A DNA stretch of 64,000 nucleotides from Bacteroides faecium (GTDB lineage: Bacteria; Bacteroidota; Bacteroidia; Bacteroidales; Bacteroidaceae), in assembly GCF_012113595.1 (NCBI RefSeq), contig NZ_CP050831.1:5270001-5334000 (forward strand). The letters are read 5' to 3'. The notes under the pieces were generated by a model, which was not told where the DNA came from, did no database searches, and saw nothing but the letters and a program-made list of their open reading frames with translations. A program made the translations under genes and the position numbers. This document shows positions 8,375 through 17,570 of the stretch, piece by piece; position 1 is the stretch's first letter, and each line of letters begins with the position of its first letter.

Positions 8375-9793
8375 GTGGCAAGAAAGAAAAAAGAGCTTCC
8401 CTTATTAGAGAAGGTAACAATCATGGATGTGGCTGCCGAAGGAAAAGCCATCGCAAAAGTAAACGACCTGGTAATTTTTGTCCCCTACGTAGTGCCGGGT
8501 GACGTCGTAGACCTTCAGATCAAGCGTAAAAAGAATAAATATGCCGAAGCAGAAGCGGTGAAGTTTCATGAACTATCGCCCAATCGCGCCGTTCCTTTCT
8601 GCCAACACTATGGCGTATGCGGCGGCTGCAAATGGCAAGTGCTCCCTTACGCGGAACAAATCAGATATAAGCAGCAGCAAGTGGAAGATAACCTGAAACG
8701 TATCGGGAAAATCGAGCTGCCTGAAATCTCCCCGATTCTTGGTTCGGCAAAAACTGAATGGTACAGAAACAAACTGGAGTTCACTTTTTCCAACAAACGT
8801 TGGTTGACAAACGAAGAAGTGCGCCAGGATGTGAAGTACGATCAGATGAATGCGGTAGGTTTCCATATTCCGGGTGCGTTTGACAAGGTGCTGGCTATCG
8901 AGAAATGCTGGTTACAGGACGATATATCCAACCGTATCCGTAACGCGGTACGTGATTATGCTTACGAGCACGATTATTCCTTTATCAACCTGCGCTCACA
9001 GGAAGGTATGCTGCGGAATATGATTATCCGCACTTCTTCGACAGGCGAATTGATGGTTATTGTGATTTGCAAGATCACAGAAGATCACGAAATGGAACTG
9101 TTCAAGCAACTGCTTCAGTTCATCGCTGACTCTTTCCCGGAAATTACTTCTCTATTATACATTATTAATAATAAGTGTAACGATACCATCAACGATTTGG
9201 ATGTGCACGTATTTAAAGGAATGGATCACATCTTTGAGGAGATGGAAGGACTGCGTTTCAAAGTCGGACCGAAATCGTTCTATCAGACTAATTCGGAACA
9301 GGCATACAATCTATATAAGATAGCCCGTGACTTTGCCGGACTGACCGGAAATGAACTGGTGTACGACCTTTATACCGGAACAGGAACGATTGCCAACTTC
9401 GTTTCACGACAGGCACGCCAGGTGATTGGTATCGAATATGTACCGGAAGCAATCGAAGACGCAAAGGTAAACGCGGAAATCAATGATATTAAAAACGCTT
9501 TGTTCTATGCCGGTGACATGAAGGATATGCTGACGCAGGATTTCATCAATCAGCACGGACGCCCGGATGTTATCATTACAGACCCACCCCGCGCAGGTAT
9601 GCATCAGGATGTGGTTGACGTCATTTTATTCGCCGAACCTAAACGGATTGTTTATGTAAGCTGTAATCCTGCTACCCAGGCACGCGACTTGCAATTACTC
9701 GACGGCAAATATAAAGTGAAAGCTGTGCAACCTGTAGATATGTTCCCCCATACTCATCATGTGGAGAATGTAGTATTGCTAGAATTTCGATAA
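8375..9793 (+). CDS. rlmD: 23S rRNA (uracil-5-)-methyltransferase, RlmD/RumA type
   Basis: Methylates C5 of a uridine in 23S rRNA with SAM. The 472-residue protein has an N-terminal TRAM domain (about 8-65), then the iron-sulfur ligands C76, C82 and C85 in CQHYGVCGGCKW with a likely fourth at C178, a Rossmann methyltransferase domain with YDLYTGTGTIANF near 330, DPPRAGMH near 403 and the nucleophile C430 in YVSCNPATQ. The start is GTG (MARKKKEL); the first ATG is 17 codons in and would cut into the TRAM domain. The close relative TrmA lacks the cluster, so RlmD is favoured, but the exact target uridine cannot be read from sequence. The pseudouridine synthase gene follows after 11 bases. Confidence 0.88.
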   Translation: MARKKKELPLLEKVTIMDVAAEGKAIAKVNDLVIFVPYVVPGDVVDLQIKRKKNKYAEAEAVKFHELSPNRAVPFCQHYGVCGGCKWQVLPYAEQIRYKQQQVEDNLKRIGKIELPEISPILGSAKTEWYRNKLEFTFSNKRWLTNEEVRQDVKYDQMNAVGFHIPGAFDKVLAIEKCWLQDDISNRIRNAVRDYAYEHDYSFINLRSQEGMLRNMIIRTSSTGELMVIVICKITEDHEMELFKQLLQFIADSFPEITSLLYIINNKCNDTINDLDVHVFKGMDHIFEEMEGLRFKVGPKSFYQTNSEQAYNLYKIARDFAGLTGNELVYDLYTGTGTIANFVSRQARQVIGIEYVPEAIEDAKVNAEINDIKNALFYAGDMKDMLTQDFINQHGRPDVIITDPPRAGMHQDVVDVILFAEPKRIVYVSCNPATQARDLQLLDGKYKVKAVQPVDMFPHTHHVENVVLLEFR

Positions 9794-9804
9794 AAGAGAA
9801 AAGA

Positions 9805-10725
9805 ATGGAAAAAAGACCGAGAAAGACGCTTGCAGAAAAAGCACGCGCCCAATATACGAACTACGCAGTCAAAGAGCCGATGGAACTCATGGATTTCCTG
9901 GCTGCTAAAATGCCGGATGCAAGTCGCACGAAACTGAAGGCTTTGTTGAGCAAACGAGTGGTGCTTGTAGACAATGTAATCACTACGCAATTTAATTTCC
10001 CGCTTCAAGCAGGAATGAAAGTGCAAATCAGCAAGGTAAAAGGAAAGAAAGAATTTAGCAACAGATTGCTGAAGATTGTGTATGAAGATGCCTATATTAT
10101 CGTCATTGAAAAGACGCAAGGACTCTTATCCGTCAATACGGAACGTCAAAAGGAGCGTACCGCTTACACCATACTTAATGAATATGTGCAGCGTTCCGGT
10201 CGCCAATTCCGTGTATTCATCGTTCACCGCCTGGATAGAGATACTTCCGGTTTGATGATGTTTGCAAAAAATGAAAAGACACAGCAAATTTTGCGTGACA
10301 ATTGGCAAGAGATAGTGACCGACCGCAGATATGTAGCCGTAGTGGAAGGAAATATGGAGAAGGATTATGATACGGTAGTATCTTGGTTGACAGACAAGAC
10401 TTTGTATGTCAGTTCCAGCGAATATGACGATGGTGGTTCGAAGTCAATCACACATTACAAGACAATCAAACGTGCGAACGGATATTCTTTGTTGGAACTT
10501 GATTTGGAAACAGGCCGCAAGAATCAGATTCGTGTACATATGCAAGGGTTAGGTCATCCGATTATCGGTGATGGAAGATACGGTGGAGAAAACTATTCGA
10601 ATCCTATCGGACGATTAGCCCTTCATGCTTTCAAACTTTGTTTTTATCATCCGGTGACGAGGGACTTGATGGAGTTTGAGACTCCTTATCCGGCAGATTT
10701 CAAGAAGTTGTTTTTGAAGAAATAG
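9805..10725 (+). CDS. RluA-family pseudouridine synthase
   Basis: Converts uridine to pseudouridine in rRNA or tRNA. An S4-like RNA-binding domain lies at about 30-90, and the catalytic block HRLDRDTSGLMMFAKN begins near residue 141, with the catalytic Asp in HRLD. RKNQIRVHMQGLGHPIIGD near 235-255 is the second family signature. The 306-residue length is normal for RluA/RluD-type enzymes; which subfamily and which uridine are not clear. It follows rlmD by 11 bases in the same direction, so the two RNA-modification genes probably share one message that ends at the terminator just downstream. Confidence 0.9.
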   Translation: MEKRPRKTLAEKARAQYTNYAVKEPMELMDFLAAKMPDASRTKLKALLSKRVVLVDNVITTQFNFPLQAGMKVQISKVKGKKEFSNRLLKIVYEDAYIIVIEKTQGLLSVNTERQKERTAYTILNEYVQRSGRQFRVFIVHRLDRDTSGLMMFAKNEKTQQILRDNWQEIVTDRRYVAVVEGNMEKDYDTVVSWLTDKTLYVSSSEYDDGGSKSITHYKTIKRANGYSLLELDLETGRKNQIRVHMQGLGHPIIGDGRYGGENYSNPIGRLALHAFKLCFYHPVTRDLMEFETPYPADFKKLFLKK

Positions 10726-10736
10726 GGTTGATAAAA

Positions 10737-10783
10737 AATAAGGCCAGAATCATTTTCTTATTGATTCCGGCCTTATTTTTTAT
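10737..10783. terminator. Strong bidirectional terminator
   Basis: AATAAGGCC then AGAATCA pairs with TGATTCCGGCCTTATT around a short loop, with A runs on the left and T runs on the right. It lies between the converging rluA-type gene and the lipoprotein gene and can serve both. Confidence 0.85.
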
Positions 10784-10802
10784 ATTCTACTATCTCATTG
10801 TT

Positions 10803-11216
10803 TTATTGACGACGCATATAAAATGGCTGACCATTCACTCTATCTCTATAGTCTTGCCAAGTGTTATACCATGTTCCACTAAATGTCCTACCGGTTGCTT
10901 CTGCTCCCCAAATGTATGCATAACTACGACTATCATAGAAATATAATTCCATCGAATTATATCCTTCGTTAATCCACTCCCATTCAAAAACCAAATAATT
11001 CGGATCACCCACCGAACCAATTGTTCCTTGATTCCTCGCATTAAAAGTCATTACCGTACCTCTCCCCCAAGTATATGAATCAAAATCTATTTCTTCATTG
11101 GTATACCATGTACCCGGCAGATTAAATTCTGTTTCTTCTTCACTTTCACACGAAGTAAAACCAACCAATAAGGTCAGCATCATCAAGATACCTGCATATC
11201 TCTTAATCATTTTCAT
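10803..11216 (-). CDS. Putative lipoprotein
   Basis: A 137-residue protein with a lipoprotein signal: basic start, hydrophobic stretch and the lipobox GFTSC, so Cys23 is the likely lipidated residue. The following SEEETE run is acidic, as in exported Bacteroides lipoproteins, hinting at transport to the outer membrane. The mature part is rich in Tyr, Trp and Gly (LPGTWYTNEE near 34, FSGTWYNTW near 110), and looks like a small beta-barrel of lipocalin-like type; that fold is a guess. It is a single-gene unit with its own -7 box. No specific function is proposed. Confidence 0.75.
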   Translation of the reverse strand: MKMIKRYAGILMMLTLLVGFTSCESEEETEFNLPGTWYTNEEIDFDSYTWGRGTVMTFNARNQGTIGSVGDPNYLVFEWEWINEGYNSMELYFYDSRSYAYIWGAEATGRTFSGTWYNTWQDYRDRVNGQPFYMRRQ

Positions 11217-11245
11217 AATTATCTAGTTTTTTGCGTTTATTGATA

Positions 11246-11253
11246 CAAATATA
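11246..11253 (-). promoter_or_regulatory. -7 box of the lipoprotein gene
   Basis: Reads TATATTTG on the minus strand, matching TAnnTTTG, about 30 bases before the start codon. Confidence 0.55.
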
Positions 11254-11392
11254 TAATTTCGTTTTCACAAAAACAATCTCTTTCTTAAAACAAATATAAG
11301 AGACTCAAAGTTTTTGTTTTCTACCGAAATATGAATTATGCACAAAATTAGCGTTTTTTATTCACTATAGGCAGCAAGCCATAAGTTTTTTG

Positions 11393-11400
11393 TACCTTTG
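11393..11400 (+). promoter_or_regulatory. -7 box of the radical SAM gene
   Basis: Reads TACCTTTG, matching TAnnTTTG, 23 bases before the ATG. Confidence 0.6.
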
Positions 11401-11423
11401 CCACATAATATTAAAATTTTCAC

Positions 11424-13058
11424 ATGAAACTTCTTTGGCTTGATTTAAATAGTTCATACGCCCATTCATCTTTGGCATTACCCGCCCTACATGCACAAAT
11501 AGCAAATGACATCACTATCGAATGGTGTATGGTTTCTGCAACAATCAATGAGAACATAGGTAACGTTGTCAAACAAATCTATCACCATCAACCGGACATC
11601 ATTGCAGCTACCAATTGGTTATTTAACCACGAACAACTATTACATATTGTTTCACGTGCAAAAGCATTACTTCCCCAATCTTGTGTCGTACTTGGCGGTC
11701 CCGAGTTTTTGGGAGATAACGAAGACTTTTTAATCAAAAATAAATTTGTCAGCGGAGTATTCCGCGGCGAAGGTGAAGAAGTATTTCCTCAATGGCTTAA
11801 AGTATGGAATCACCCAAAGCAAGCATGGAAATCCATAACCGGACTTTGCTACATTGATGAGACGAATCAATATCAGGATAACGGCATTGCCCGTGTCATG
11901 AATTTCTCACAACTCATCTCACCAGAAAAGAGCCGTTTCTTCAACTGGAGCAAGCCTTTCGTACAGCTTGAAACGACCCGCGGATGTTTCAACACCTGTG
12001 CTTTTTGTGTCAGTGGCGGTGAAAAGCCTGTCCGCACCATTCCTCTGGAAGCTATCCGTGAACGTCTGAACGATATTCATCAACATGGCATCAAGAATGT
12101 ACGTGTTCTCGACCGTACCTTTAATTATAATAATAAGCGTGCTAAAGAATTACTCGACCTGTTCCGCAACTATCCGGACATCTGTTTCCATCTTGAAATC
12201 CATCCGGCTCTCCTTTCCGAAGAACTTAAAAAGGAATTATCCGTTCTCCCTAAAGGTTTATTACACCTGGAAGCCGGTATCCAGAGTTTAAAAGAGTCTG
12301 TCCTACAACAAAGCCGACGCATCGGAAAGCTGTCCGATGCCCTTGAAGGATTGAAATATCTCTGCTCCCTAAAAAACATGGAGACGCATGCCGACCTGAT
12401 AGCAGGACTCCCACTCTATCACTTATCCGAGATATTCGAAGATGTACACACCTTGGCAGAATATGGCGCAGGAGAAATCCAACTGGAATCTCTGAAGCTA
12501 CTTCCCGGCACTGAAATGCGAAGAAGAGCAGAAGAACTAGGCATCCAATACTCGCCACTCCCACCGTACGAAGTACTGCAAACCCGCGAAATATCAGTAG
12601 ATAAGTTACAGACAGCACATTATCTGTCCCGACTTTTAGACGGATTCTACAATACTCCTACCTGGCAAAGCATTACCCGGACATTAATTTTGGAGAATCC
12701 TTCTTTCTTACATGAATTCCTCAACCATTTGGTGCAAACAGATGTCATCGACACTCCTTTAAGTTTGGAAAGAAGAGGATTGATTCTATACGATTTTTGT
12801 AAAAGTCAATACCCCGATTACTTGACGCAAGTCAGCATCGCATGGATAGAAGCAGGAATGTCCCTGAAGAAAGCCCCTGCCGAAAGAGTAAGAACCAAAC
12901 GGCAAGTTCCTCCCGAAAGTTGGGAAGTAATATACGGTTCATATCGTGAAAATCTACGTCTATGCTTTCTTCCCACCGACGAAGAAGGACATGGATACTG
13001 GTTCGGCTTTGAATCGGAGATTCAGAAGATACAACCGGTATTTAAAGCAACAACTTAA
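11424..13058 (+). CDS. B12-binding-domain radical SAM protein (DUF4080 type)
   Basis: A 544-residue enzyme. Residues 1-140 form the cobalamin-binding-type Rossmann domain (KLLWLDLNSSYAHSSLALP, VLGGPEFLG). The radical SAM core starts at about 175, with the [4Fe-4S] ligands C188, C192 and C195 in RGCFNTCAFC, followed by the GGE segment and a TIM-barrel region with HADLIAGLP near 325. The C-terminal part from about 390 matches what I recall as the DUF4080 region in Bacteroides and Clostridium proteins of unknown substrate. The class suggests methylation or another radical reaction, but there is no helpful neighbour. It is transcribed alone from its own promoter. Confidence 0.85.
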   Translation: MKLLWLDLNSSYAHSSLALPALHAQIANDITIEWCMVSATINENIGNVVKQIYHHQPDIIAATNWLFNHEQLLHIVSRAKALLPQSCVVLGGPEFLGDNEDFLIKNKFVSGVFRGEGEEVFPQWLKVWNHPKQAWKSITGLCYIDETNQYQDNGIARVMNFSQLISPEKSRFFNWSKPFVQLETTRGCFNTCAFCVSGGEKPVRTIPLEAIRERLNDIHQHGIKNVRVLDRTFNYNNKRAKELLDLFRNYPDICFHLEIHPALLSEELKKELSVLPKGLLHLEAGIQSLKESVLQQSRRIGKLSDALEGLKYLCSLKNMETHADLIAGLPLYHLSEIFEDVHTLAEYGAGEIQLESLKLLPGTEMRRRAEELGIQYSPLPPYEVLQTREISVDKLQTAHYLSRLLDGFYNTPTWQSITRTLILENPSFLHEFLNHLVQTDVIDTPLSLERRGLILYDFCKSQYPDYLTQVSIAWIEAGMSLKKAPAERVRTKRQVPPESWEVIYGSYRENLRLCFLPTDEEGHGYWFGFESEIQKIQPVFKATT

Positions 13059-13210
13059 TAAAGAATCCCCCCCGTAATCAGAAAACTGTCCAAATAAAAA
13101 AAGAAAAGTATTCCCATATTTTGTGAAATAATTACTATTCATTTATCATTTGTAGCAGCATTTCCTATTCTCCATCGTCCATACAGTAAACTTTACTAGC
13201 ATAACACTGT

Positions 13211-13837
13211 ATGGACATTCAAAAATATCAGTTGATGATTCTTTGCCTATCATTACTCCCTCTATCTGTCGCAGGACAAGAATGGAGTAAGAAGGACTCA
13301 TTGAAACTACAGCAAATATTAGACTCCGACCAAGAAATTATAATAAACAGAAAACTCATTGAAGCAACAGAGCAAGGAACGTATTCTCCAAAGCCGTTTA
13401 CAGATTTTGATTTAACATTACCAACTATAAAATCTTCTACAATCTTTTCAAAGCCATCCATTAACACCAATAACATACTCTACAGGCCACCTGCTTCTAC
13501 CTTTTTACCCACTTATTCTTTTTTAAAAATAAACAAGAATCTTATTCTGCATAGCAAAAGCAACTTTGCAGAAAGTCAAAACAACTTCCATATCCAAACT
13601 CTTATTGACTATAAATTCTCAAAAAAATGGTCACTCAATATATATGGTACGCAAAATCTTGATACCCGAAAACACCGGGGACTACCTTCCGAAGTAGAAC
13701 CAACCCAACTAGGAAGCAACATTGTTTTGAGAATAAACAAAAACTGGAAGATTAAAACCGGTATGCAATATCAATACAATGCCCTGCGAAAAAGATGGGA
13801 ATGGATACCACAAGTCAGTGTTTCATATGAATGGTAA
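13211..13837 (+). CDS. Exported protein, DUF4858-like
   Basis: A 208-residue protein with a Sec signal peptide (residues 1-22, cut expected after LPLSVAG). The mature N-terminal part is helical and charged; the rest alternates aromatic and polar residues as in beta strands (NFHIQTLIDYKF, WSLNIYGTQ, VSVSYEW) and ends with an aromatic residue, as outer-membrane barrel or periplasmic beta proteins often do. It resembles small Bacteroidales proteins grouped as DUF4858, from memory. No convincing -7 box was found in the 150 bases upstream. Function unknown. Confidence 0.6.
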   Translation: MDIQKYQLMILCLSLLPLSVAGQEWSKKDSLKLQQILDSDQEIIINRKLIEATEQGTYSPKPFTDFDLTLPTIKSSTIFSKPSINTNNILYRPPASTFLPTYSFLKINKNLILHSKSNFAESQNNFHIQTLIDYKFSKKWSLNIYGTQNLDTRKHRGLPSEVEPTQLGSNIVLRINKNWKIKTGMQYQYNALRKRWEWIPQVSVSYEW

Positions 13838-13875
13838 ATACTACAACTTTTTCTATCCATTCTTACCATTTTCAC

Positions 13876-13931
13876 CGTTGGCCAACGGTGAATTCATGGT
13901 TGGCCAACGATGAATTTGCCGTTGGCCAACG
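13876..13931. repeat. Three copies of a palindromic 22-base repeat
   Basis: The palindrome GTTGGCCAAC occurs at 13877-13886, 13899-13908 and 13921-13930, exactly 22 bases apart, each followed by a G/A-T-G-AATT-like spacer. It lies between two converging genes. Each copy can form a small hairpin. Arrays of this word are seen in other Bacteroides intergenic regions to my knowledge, but their role is unknown. Confidence 0.8.
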
Positions 13932-13990
13932 GCGATTTCGCCTATTCTTCTGACTTTTCCCTAGTTTCTCTTGCTAAAGCAGAACGGCAA

Positions 13991-15139
13991 TCATACCAGA
14001 AAAGAAATACTGCTCTCTCTTAATCTTTGCAGATACATACGGAAAAGAATATCCGGAATATAATAAACGTTATCTTCCACAGTCAACAAATCCAATTCCA
14101 TCAATTTACGGCTTGCCGCCTGAACAGCACTACTAGATGTCAATGCATATCTACGGATAAAAGAAGCACTCATTATCTTTTGGGCTTTTCCTTCTGTAGC
14201 GATTGCATATAAGAGTTCTTTCTGCCGTTCGGGAATCCGGGATAACATCTGGCGATAACCATCACTGGCTTCTTCCAGAATCTCATCAATCGTTTGTCTC
14301 AATATATCTATTGTGCATACACCACCTGTCGAAGTATTGATAAAAGCCTCATGAAAAGTCTTCTGTATATAATAAGTATTCCCGTAAAACAGTTCGTATA
14401 TTTTCAACACGTCATTCTCATGGATCTCCCGTTCATATACCTTGAACCATTTGCAGACAAAAGGTATATATTCCTCTGTTGCAATAGGATGCAATTCCAT
14501 TATCGACGTACTGTTATAAAAAGGTCTGGCAGAAGAAAGGAACATTTCCGTCACAAGATGACGCTCGCTACCGGCAAAGATAAAATGCACATTGGAAAGA
14601 TGCTGGATATGCGAACGAAGTAAAGCTTCGATGTTCTCTTCCGGATATTTGGTAATCTGTTGAAATTCATCAAAAGCTACGATACATGGTTTGTCCGCCT
14701 GCTCAAGACAAGCAAAAATTTCGGCCAATGTAAGTTCCGGACGGCTAATATCGCCCAACTCCAAACTGAATGTCGGAGCACTGTTGACAGGATCAAATCC
14801 AAATTTTGCATTGATAGATTTTAATCCCTGTACTAAAGCCATAAATGCCTTTCTACTTTTTGTATTCAATGTTTCAAAAACCTTTTGCCCGAAAAGATAG
14901 GTGAATTCACGCAAACTGGATGTATGCAGGACATCTATATAAAAAGTATAATAATTATCAGCAATTTCAGGCTTGTCATAACAAAAACGAATCAACTTGG
15001 ATTTTCCCATACGCCTTGGTGAAATCATACACAAATTTCCACCATTAGATAAGATACGAATGACTTTCTTAGACTCTTCACGCCTGTCACAGAAATATTT
15101 CTCCGGAATATTGCCGATAATAATAAAAGGATTTTCCAT
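13991..15139 (-). CDS. ATP-binding protein, ATPase_2 (archaeal-type AAA) family
   Basis: A 382-residue STAND-like ATPase. The P-loop is SPRRMGKSKL at about 39-48, and Walker B is CIVAFDEFQQI at about 152-162. A sensor-like FAGSERHLV follows near 187. The C-terminal 100 residues form a winged-helix domain (SASFIRRYALTSSSAVQAASRKL), common in this family and perhaps DNA-binding. Such proteins are scattered, variable genes in Bacteroidetes; no cellular role is established and there is no partner gene here. It has its own promoter. Confidence 0.8.
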   Translation of the reverse strand: MENPFIIIGNIPEKYFCDRREESKKVIRILSNGGNLCMISPRRMGKSKLIRFCYDKPEIADNYYTFYIDVLHTSSLREFTYLFGQKVFETLNTKSRKAFMALVQGLKSINAKFGFDPVNSAPTFSLELGDISRPELTLAEIFACLEQADKPCIVAFDEFQQITKYPEENIEALLRSHIQHLSNVHFIFAGSERHLVTEMFLSSARPFYNSTSIMELHPIATEEYIPFVCKWFKVYEREIHENDVLKIYELFYGNTYYIQKTFHEAFINTSTGGVCTIDILRQTIDEILEEASDGYRQMLSRIPERQKELLYAIATEGKAQKIMSASFIRRYALTSSSAVQAASRKLMELDLLTVEDNVYYIPDILFRMYLQRLRESSISFLV

Positions 15140-15160
15140 TATTTACATATTTAATGAACA

Positions 15161-15168
15161 CAAATATA
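15161..15168 (-). promoter_or_regulatory. -7 box of the ATPase gene
   Basis: Reads TATATTTG on the minus strand, matching TAnnTTTG, 21 bases before the start codon. Confidence 0.55.
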
Positions 15169-15282
15169 ATTATTCTATTCATATTATACAAATCGTATAA
15201 TACAAAATCAATAATATATCATCTTACTGTTAAGACAGAAAAGTTTTAGAAAGTAAGAAAGCATATCTTCCATTAATTCTCG

Positions 15283-15290
15283 TACCTTTG
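15283..15290 (+). promoter_or_regulatory. -7 box of the map-rmuC operon
   Basis: Reads TACCTTTG, matching TAnnTTTG, 29 bases before the map start. Confidence 0.6.
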
Positions 15291-15319
15291 TTGTACGATT
15301 AAAAAAACATCCTATAATA

Positions 15320-16174
15320 ATGAAGAATTTTATCAAGGGATTCCGGTTTACCCCCTCCAATTATCCGGCAGCAGTAGAAGAGAAAATACAGAAATATAGA
15401 AAACAAGGATATAAGCTTCCACCACGTAAAGTACTCCGTACCCCCGAGCAACTGGAAGGAATTCGTGAAAGTGCCAAAATCAATACGGCATTATTGGATT
15501 ATATCTCTGAAAATATTCGTGAAGGAATGTCTACCGAAGAGATTGATGTAATGGTGTATGATTTCACTACCGGCCACGGAGCTATCCCCGCCCCGCTCAA
15601 TTATGAAGGATTCCCCAAGAGCGTTTGTACAAGTATCAATGATGTAGTGTGTCATGGGATACCGAACAAAAACGAAATCCTTAAAAGCGGTGACATTGTC
15701 AATGTGGATGTTTCTACGATTTATAATGGCTATTTCTCCGACGCGTCCCGCATGTTTATGATTGGCGAGGTAAGTCCCGAAATGCGCAAACTCGTTCGGG
15801 TAACCAAAGAATGCATGGAAATAGGAATTGCTGCCGCACAGCCCTGGAAACAATTGGGCGATGTAGGTGCAGCGATTCAGGAACATGCCGAAAAGAATGG
15901 ATATAGCGTTGTCCGCGACCTTTGCGGACACGGTGTGGGGATGAAATTCCATGAAGAGCCGGATGTAGAACACTTCGGACGCCGCGGCACAGGGATGATG
16001 ATCGTACCCGGTATGACCTTTACCATCGAGCCGATGATTAATATGGGAACCTACGAAGTATTTATAGACGAAGCCGACGGATGGACTGTTTGCACCGACG
16101 ACGGACTACCCTCCGCCCAATGGGAAAATATGATTCTGATTACTGAAACCGGAAACGAAATTCTAACCTATTGA
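15320..16174 (+). CDS. map: Methionine aminopeptidase, type I
   Basis: Removes the initiator Met from new proteins in the cytosol. The metal ligands are all present: D130 (NVDVS), D141 (FSDAS), H204 (CGHGVG), E237 (TIEPM) and E269 (WENM). Their spacing is the same as in the E. coli enzyme up to the fourth ligand but shifted by 33 residues, so the 284-residue protein carries an N-terminal extension (MKNFIKGFRFTPSNYP onward) of unknown use, which lacks the Cys zinc motifs of eukaryotic forms. Bacteroides genomes normally also carry a map in the ribosomal-protein cluster, so this may be a second copy. Its stop codon overlaps the rmuC start. Confidence 0.95.
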   Translation: MKNFIKGFRFTPSNYPAAVEEKIQKYRKQGYKLPPRKVLRTPEQLEGIRESAKINTALLDYISENIREGMSTEEIDVMVYDFTTGHGAIPAPLNYEGFPKSVCTSINDVVCHGIPNKNEILKSGDIVNVDVSTIYNGYFSDASRMFMIGEVSPEMRKLVRVTKECMEIGIAAAQPWKQLGDVGAAIQEHAEKNGYSVVRDLCGHGVGMKFHEEPDVEHFGRRGTGMMIVPGMTFTIEPMINMGTYEVFIDEADGWTVCTDDGLPSAQWENMILITETGNEILTY

Positions 16175-17415
16175 TGGAACTGATTCTACTTATTGTAATT
16201 GCCGTATTAGTGATAGTCCTGCTGGTATTATCACTGACAAAAGGCAACAATCAAACTCAAGCGGAACAATTACAGATAGCTTTGCGCCAACAGATGCAGG
16301 AGAACCGGGAAGAACTGAACCGCAGCATCCGGGAACTTCGCATGGAAATGACGCAAACGCTCAATCAGAATATGCAGCAACTCCAGGATGTCCTGCACAA
16401 AAACATGATGACCAGCGGAGAGTTACAACGCCAGAAATTCGACACGATGGCACGCCAACAGGAAGCACTGGTAAAATCTACCGAGAAACGCCTGGACGAT
16501 ATGCGCCTGATGGTAGAGGAAAAGCTGCAAAAGACACTGAACGAACGAATCGGCCAGTCGTTTGAAATCGTCCGTTCACAGCTTGAGAACGTACAAAAGG
16601 GACTCGGAGAGATGAAATCCCTGGCACAGGACGTCGGCGGACTGAAAAAAGTATTGAGCAACGTAAAAATGCGGGGAACATTCGGTGAAGTACAGCTCGG
16701 AGCATTACTCGAACAAATGATGAGCCCCGAACAGTATGACGCTAACGTTAAAACGAAAAAGAGCGGAACTGAATTCGTAGAATTTGCCATCAAACTTCCG
16801 GGAAAAGACGATGCCAACAGCACCGTTTATCTTCCGATTGATGCCAAATTTCCGAAAGACATATACGAGCAATATTACGATGCTTTCGAAGCAGGAGATG
16901 CCGCGCTGATGGAATCATCCGGCAAGCAACTGGAAAGCACGATCAAGAAGATGGCAAAAGACATCCATGACAAATATGTAGATCCGCCTTTTACCACCGA
17001 TTTCGCTATTATGTTTTTACCTTTCGAGAGCATTTATGCGGAAGTAATCCGAAGAACAAGTCTTGTAGAAACGCTCCAAAAGGAATATAAGATAGTTGTG
17101 ACCGGACCGACAACATTAGGGGCTATCTTGAATAGTCTGCAAATGGGATTCCGTACTCTTGCCATTCAAAAGCGTACCGGAGAAGTATGGACCGTATTGG
17201 GAGCTGTCAAAACAGAATTCGGAAAATTCGGCGGATTACTTGAAAAAGTACAGAAGAACCTGCAAAGCGCCGGAGACCAACTGGAAGAAGTGATGGGAAA
17301 ACGGACACGTGCCATCGAACGGAAACTGCGGCAAGTGGAGCAGTTACCACATGAAGAAAGCCAGAAGATTCTACCGATTGACGGAATAGATGATGAGCTT
17401 ACAGATGAACAATAA
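16174..17415 (+). CDS. rmuC: DNA recombination protein RmuC
   Basis: A 413-residue protein that limits DNA inversions at short inverted repeats in E. coli; a nuclease-like role is predicted. Residues 2-22 are a membrane anchor (LILLIVIAVLVIVLLVL), about 30-170 are a long coiled coil rich in Gln and Glu, and the conserved RmuC domain spans about 180-380 (LPIDAKFPKD, FMLPFESIYAE-like FLPFESIYAE, TGPTTLGAILNSL). The ATG at 16174 overlaps the map stop as TGATG, so translation is coupled; a TTG one codon earlier is possible. A perfect inverted repeat lies just downstream. Confidence 0.93.
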   Translation: MELILLIVIAVLVIVLLVLSLTKGNNQTQAEQLQIALRQQMQENREELNRSIRELRMEMTQTLNQNMQQLQDVLHKNMMTSGELQRQKFDTMARQQEALVKSTEKRLDDMRLMVEEKLQKTLNERIGQSFEIVRSQLENVQKGLGEMKSLAQDVGGLKKVLSNVKMRGTFGEVQLGALLEQMMSPEQYDANVKTKKSGTEFVEFAIKLPGKDDANSTVYLPIDAKFPKDIYEQYYDAFEAGDAALMESSGKQLESTIKKMAKDIHDKYVDPPFTTDFAIMFLPFESIYAEVIRRTSLVETLQKEYKIVVTGPTTLGAILNSLQMGFRTLAIQKRTGEVWTVLGAVKTEFGKFGGLLEKVQKNLQSAGDQLEEVMGKRTRAIERKLRQVEQLPHEESQKILPIDGIDDELTDEQ

Positions 17416-17479
17416 GAGAATAGGTTAAACAAACTTCATCATCCCGGTTTCATATACTAAAGCCTATACATAACAAATC

Positions 17480-17559
17480 AGGCACGGATTACACGGATTT
17501 CACGGTTTTTAGAAATATGATTGCATAAAGCAACAGCGTAATCCGTGTAATCCGTGCCT
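17480..17559. repeat. Perfect 20-bp inverted repeat, member of a dispersed family
   Basis: AGGCACGGATTACACGGATT (17480-17499) is exactly inverted at 17540-17559, with a 40-base spacer. It lies between the converging rmuC and nhaA genes and may act as a terminator. A longer relative lies at 25481-25557. Confidence 0.85.
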
Positions 17560-17570
17560 AACAGACAATA

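Noticed and set aside
13876..13931. Reading the GTTGGCCAAC array as a CRISPR
   Set aside because: The spacing leaves spacers of only 12 bases, there are three copies and no cas genes are near.
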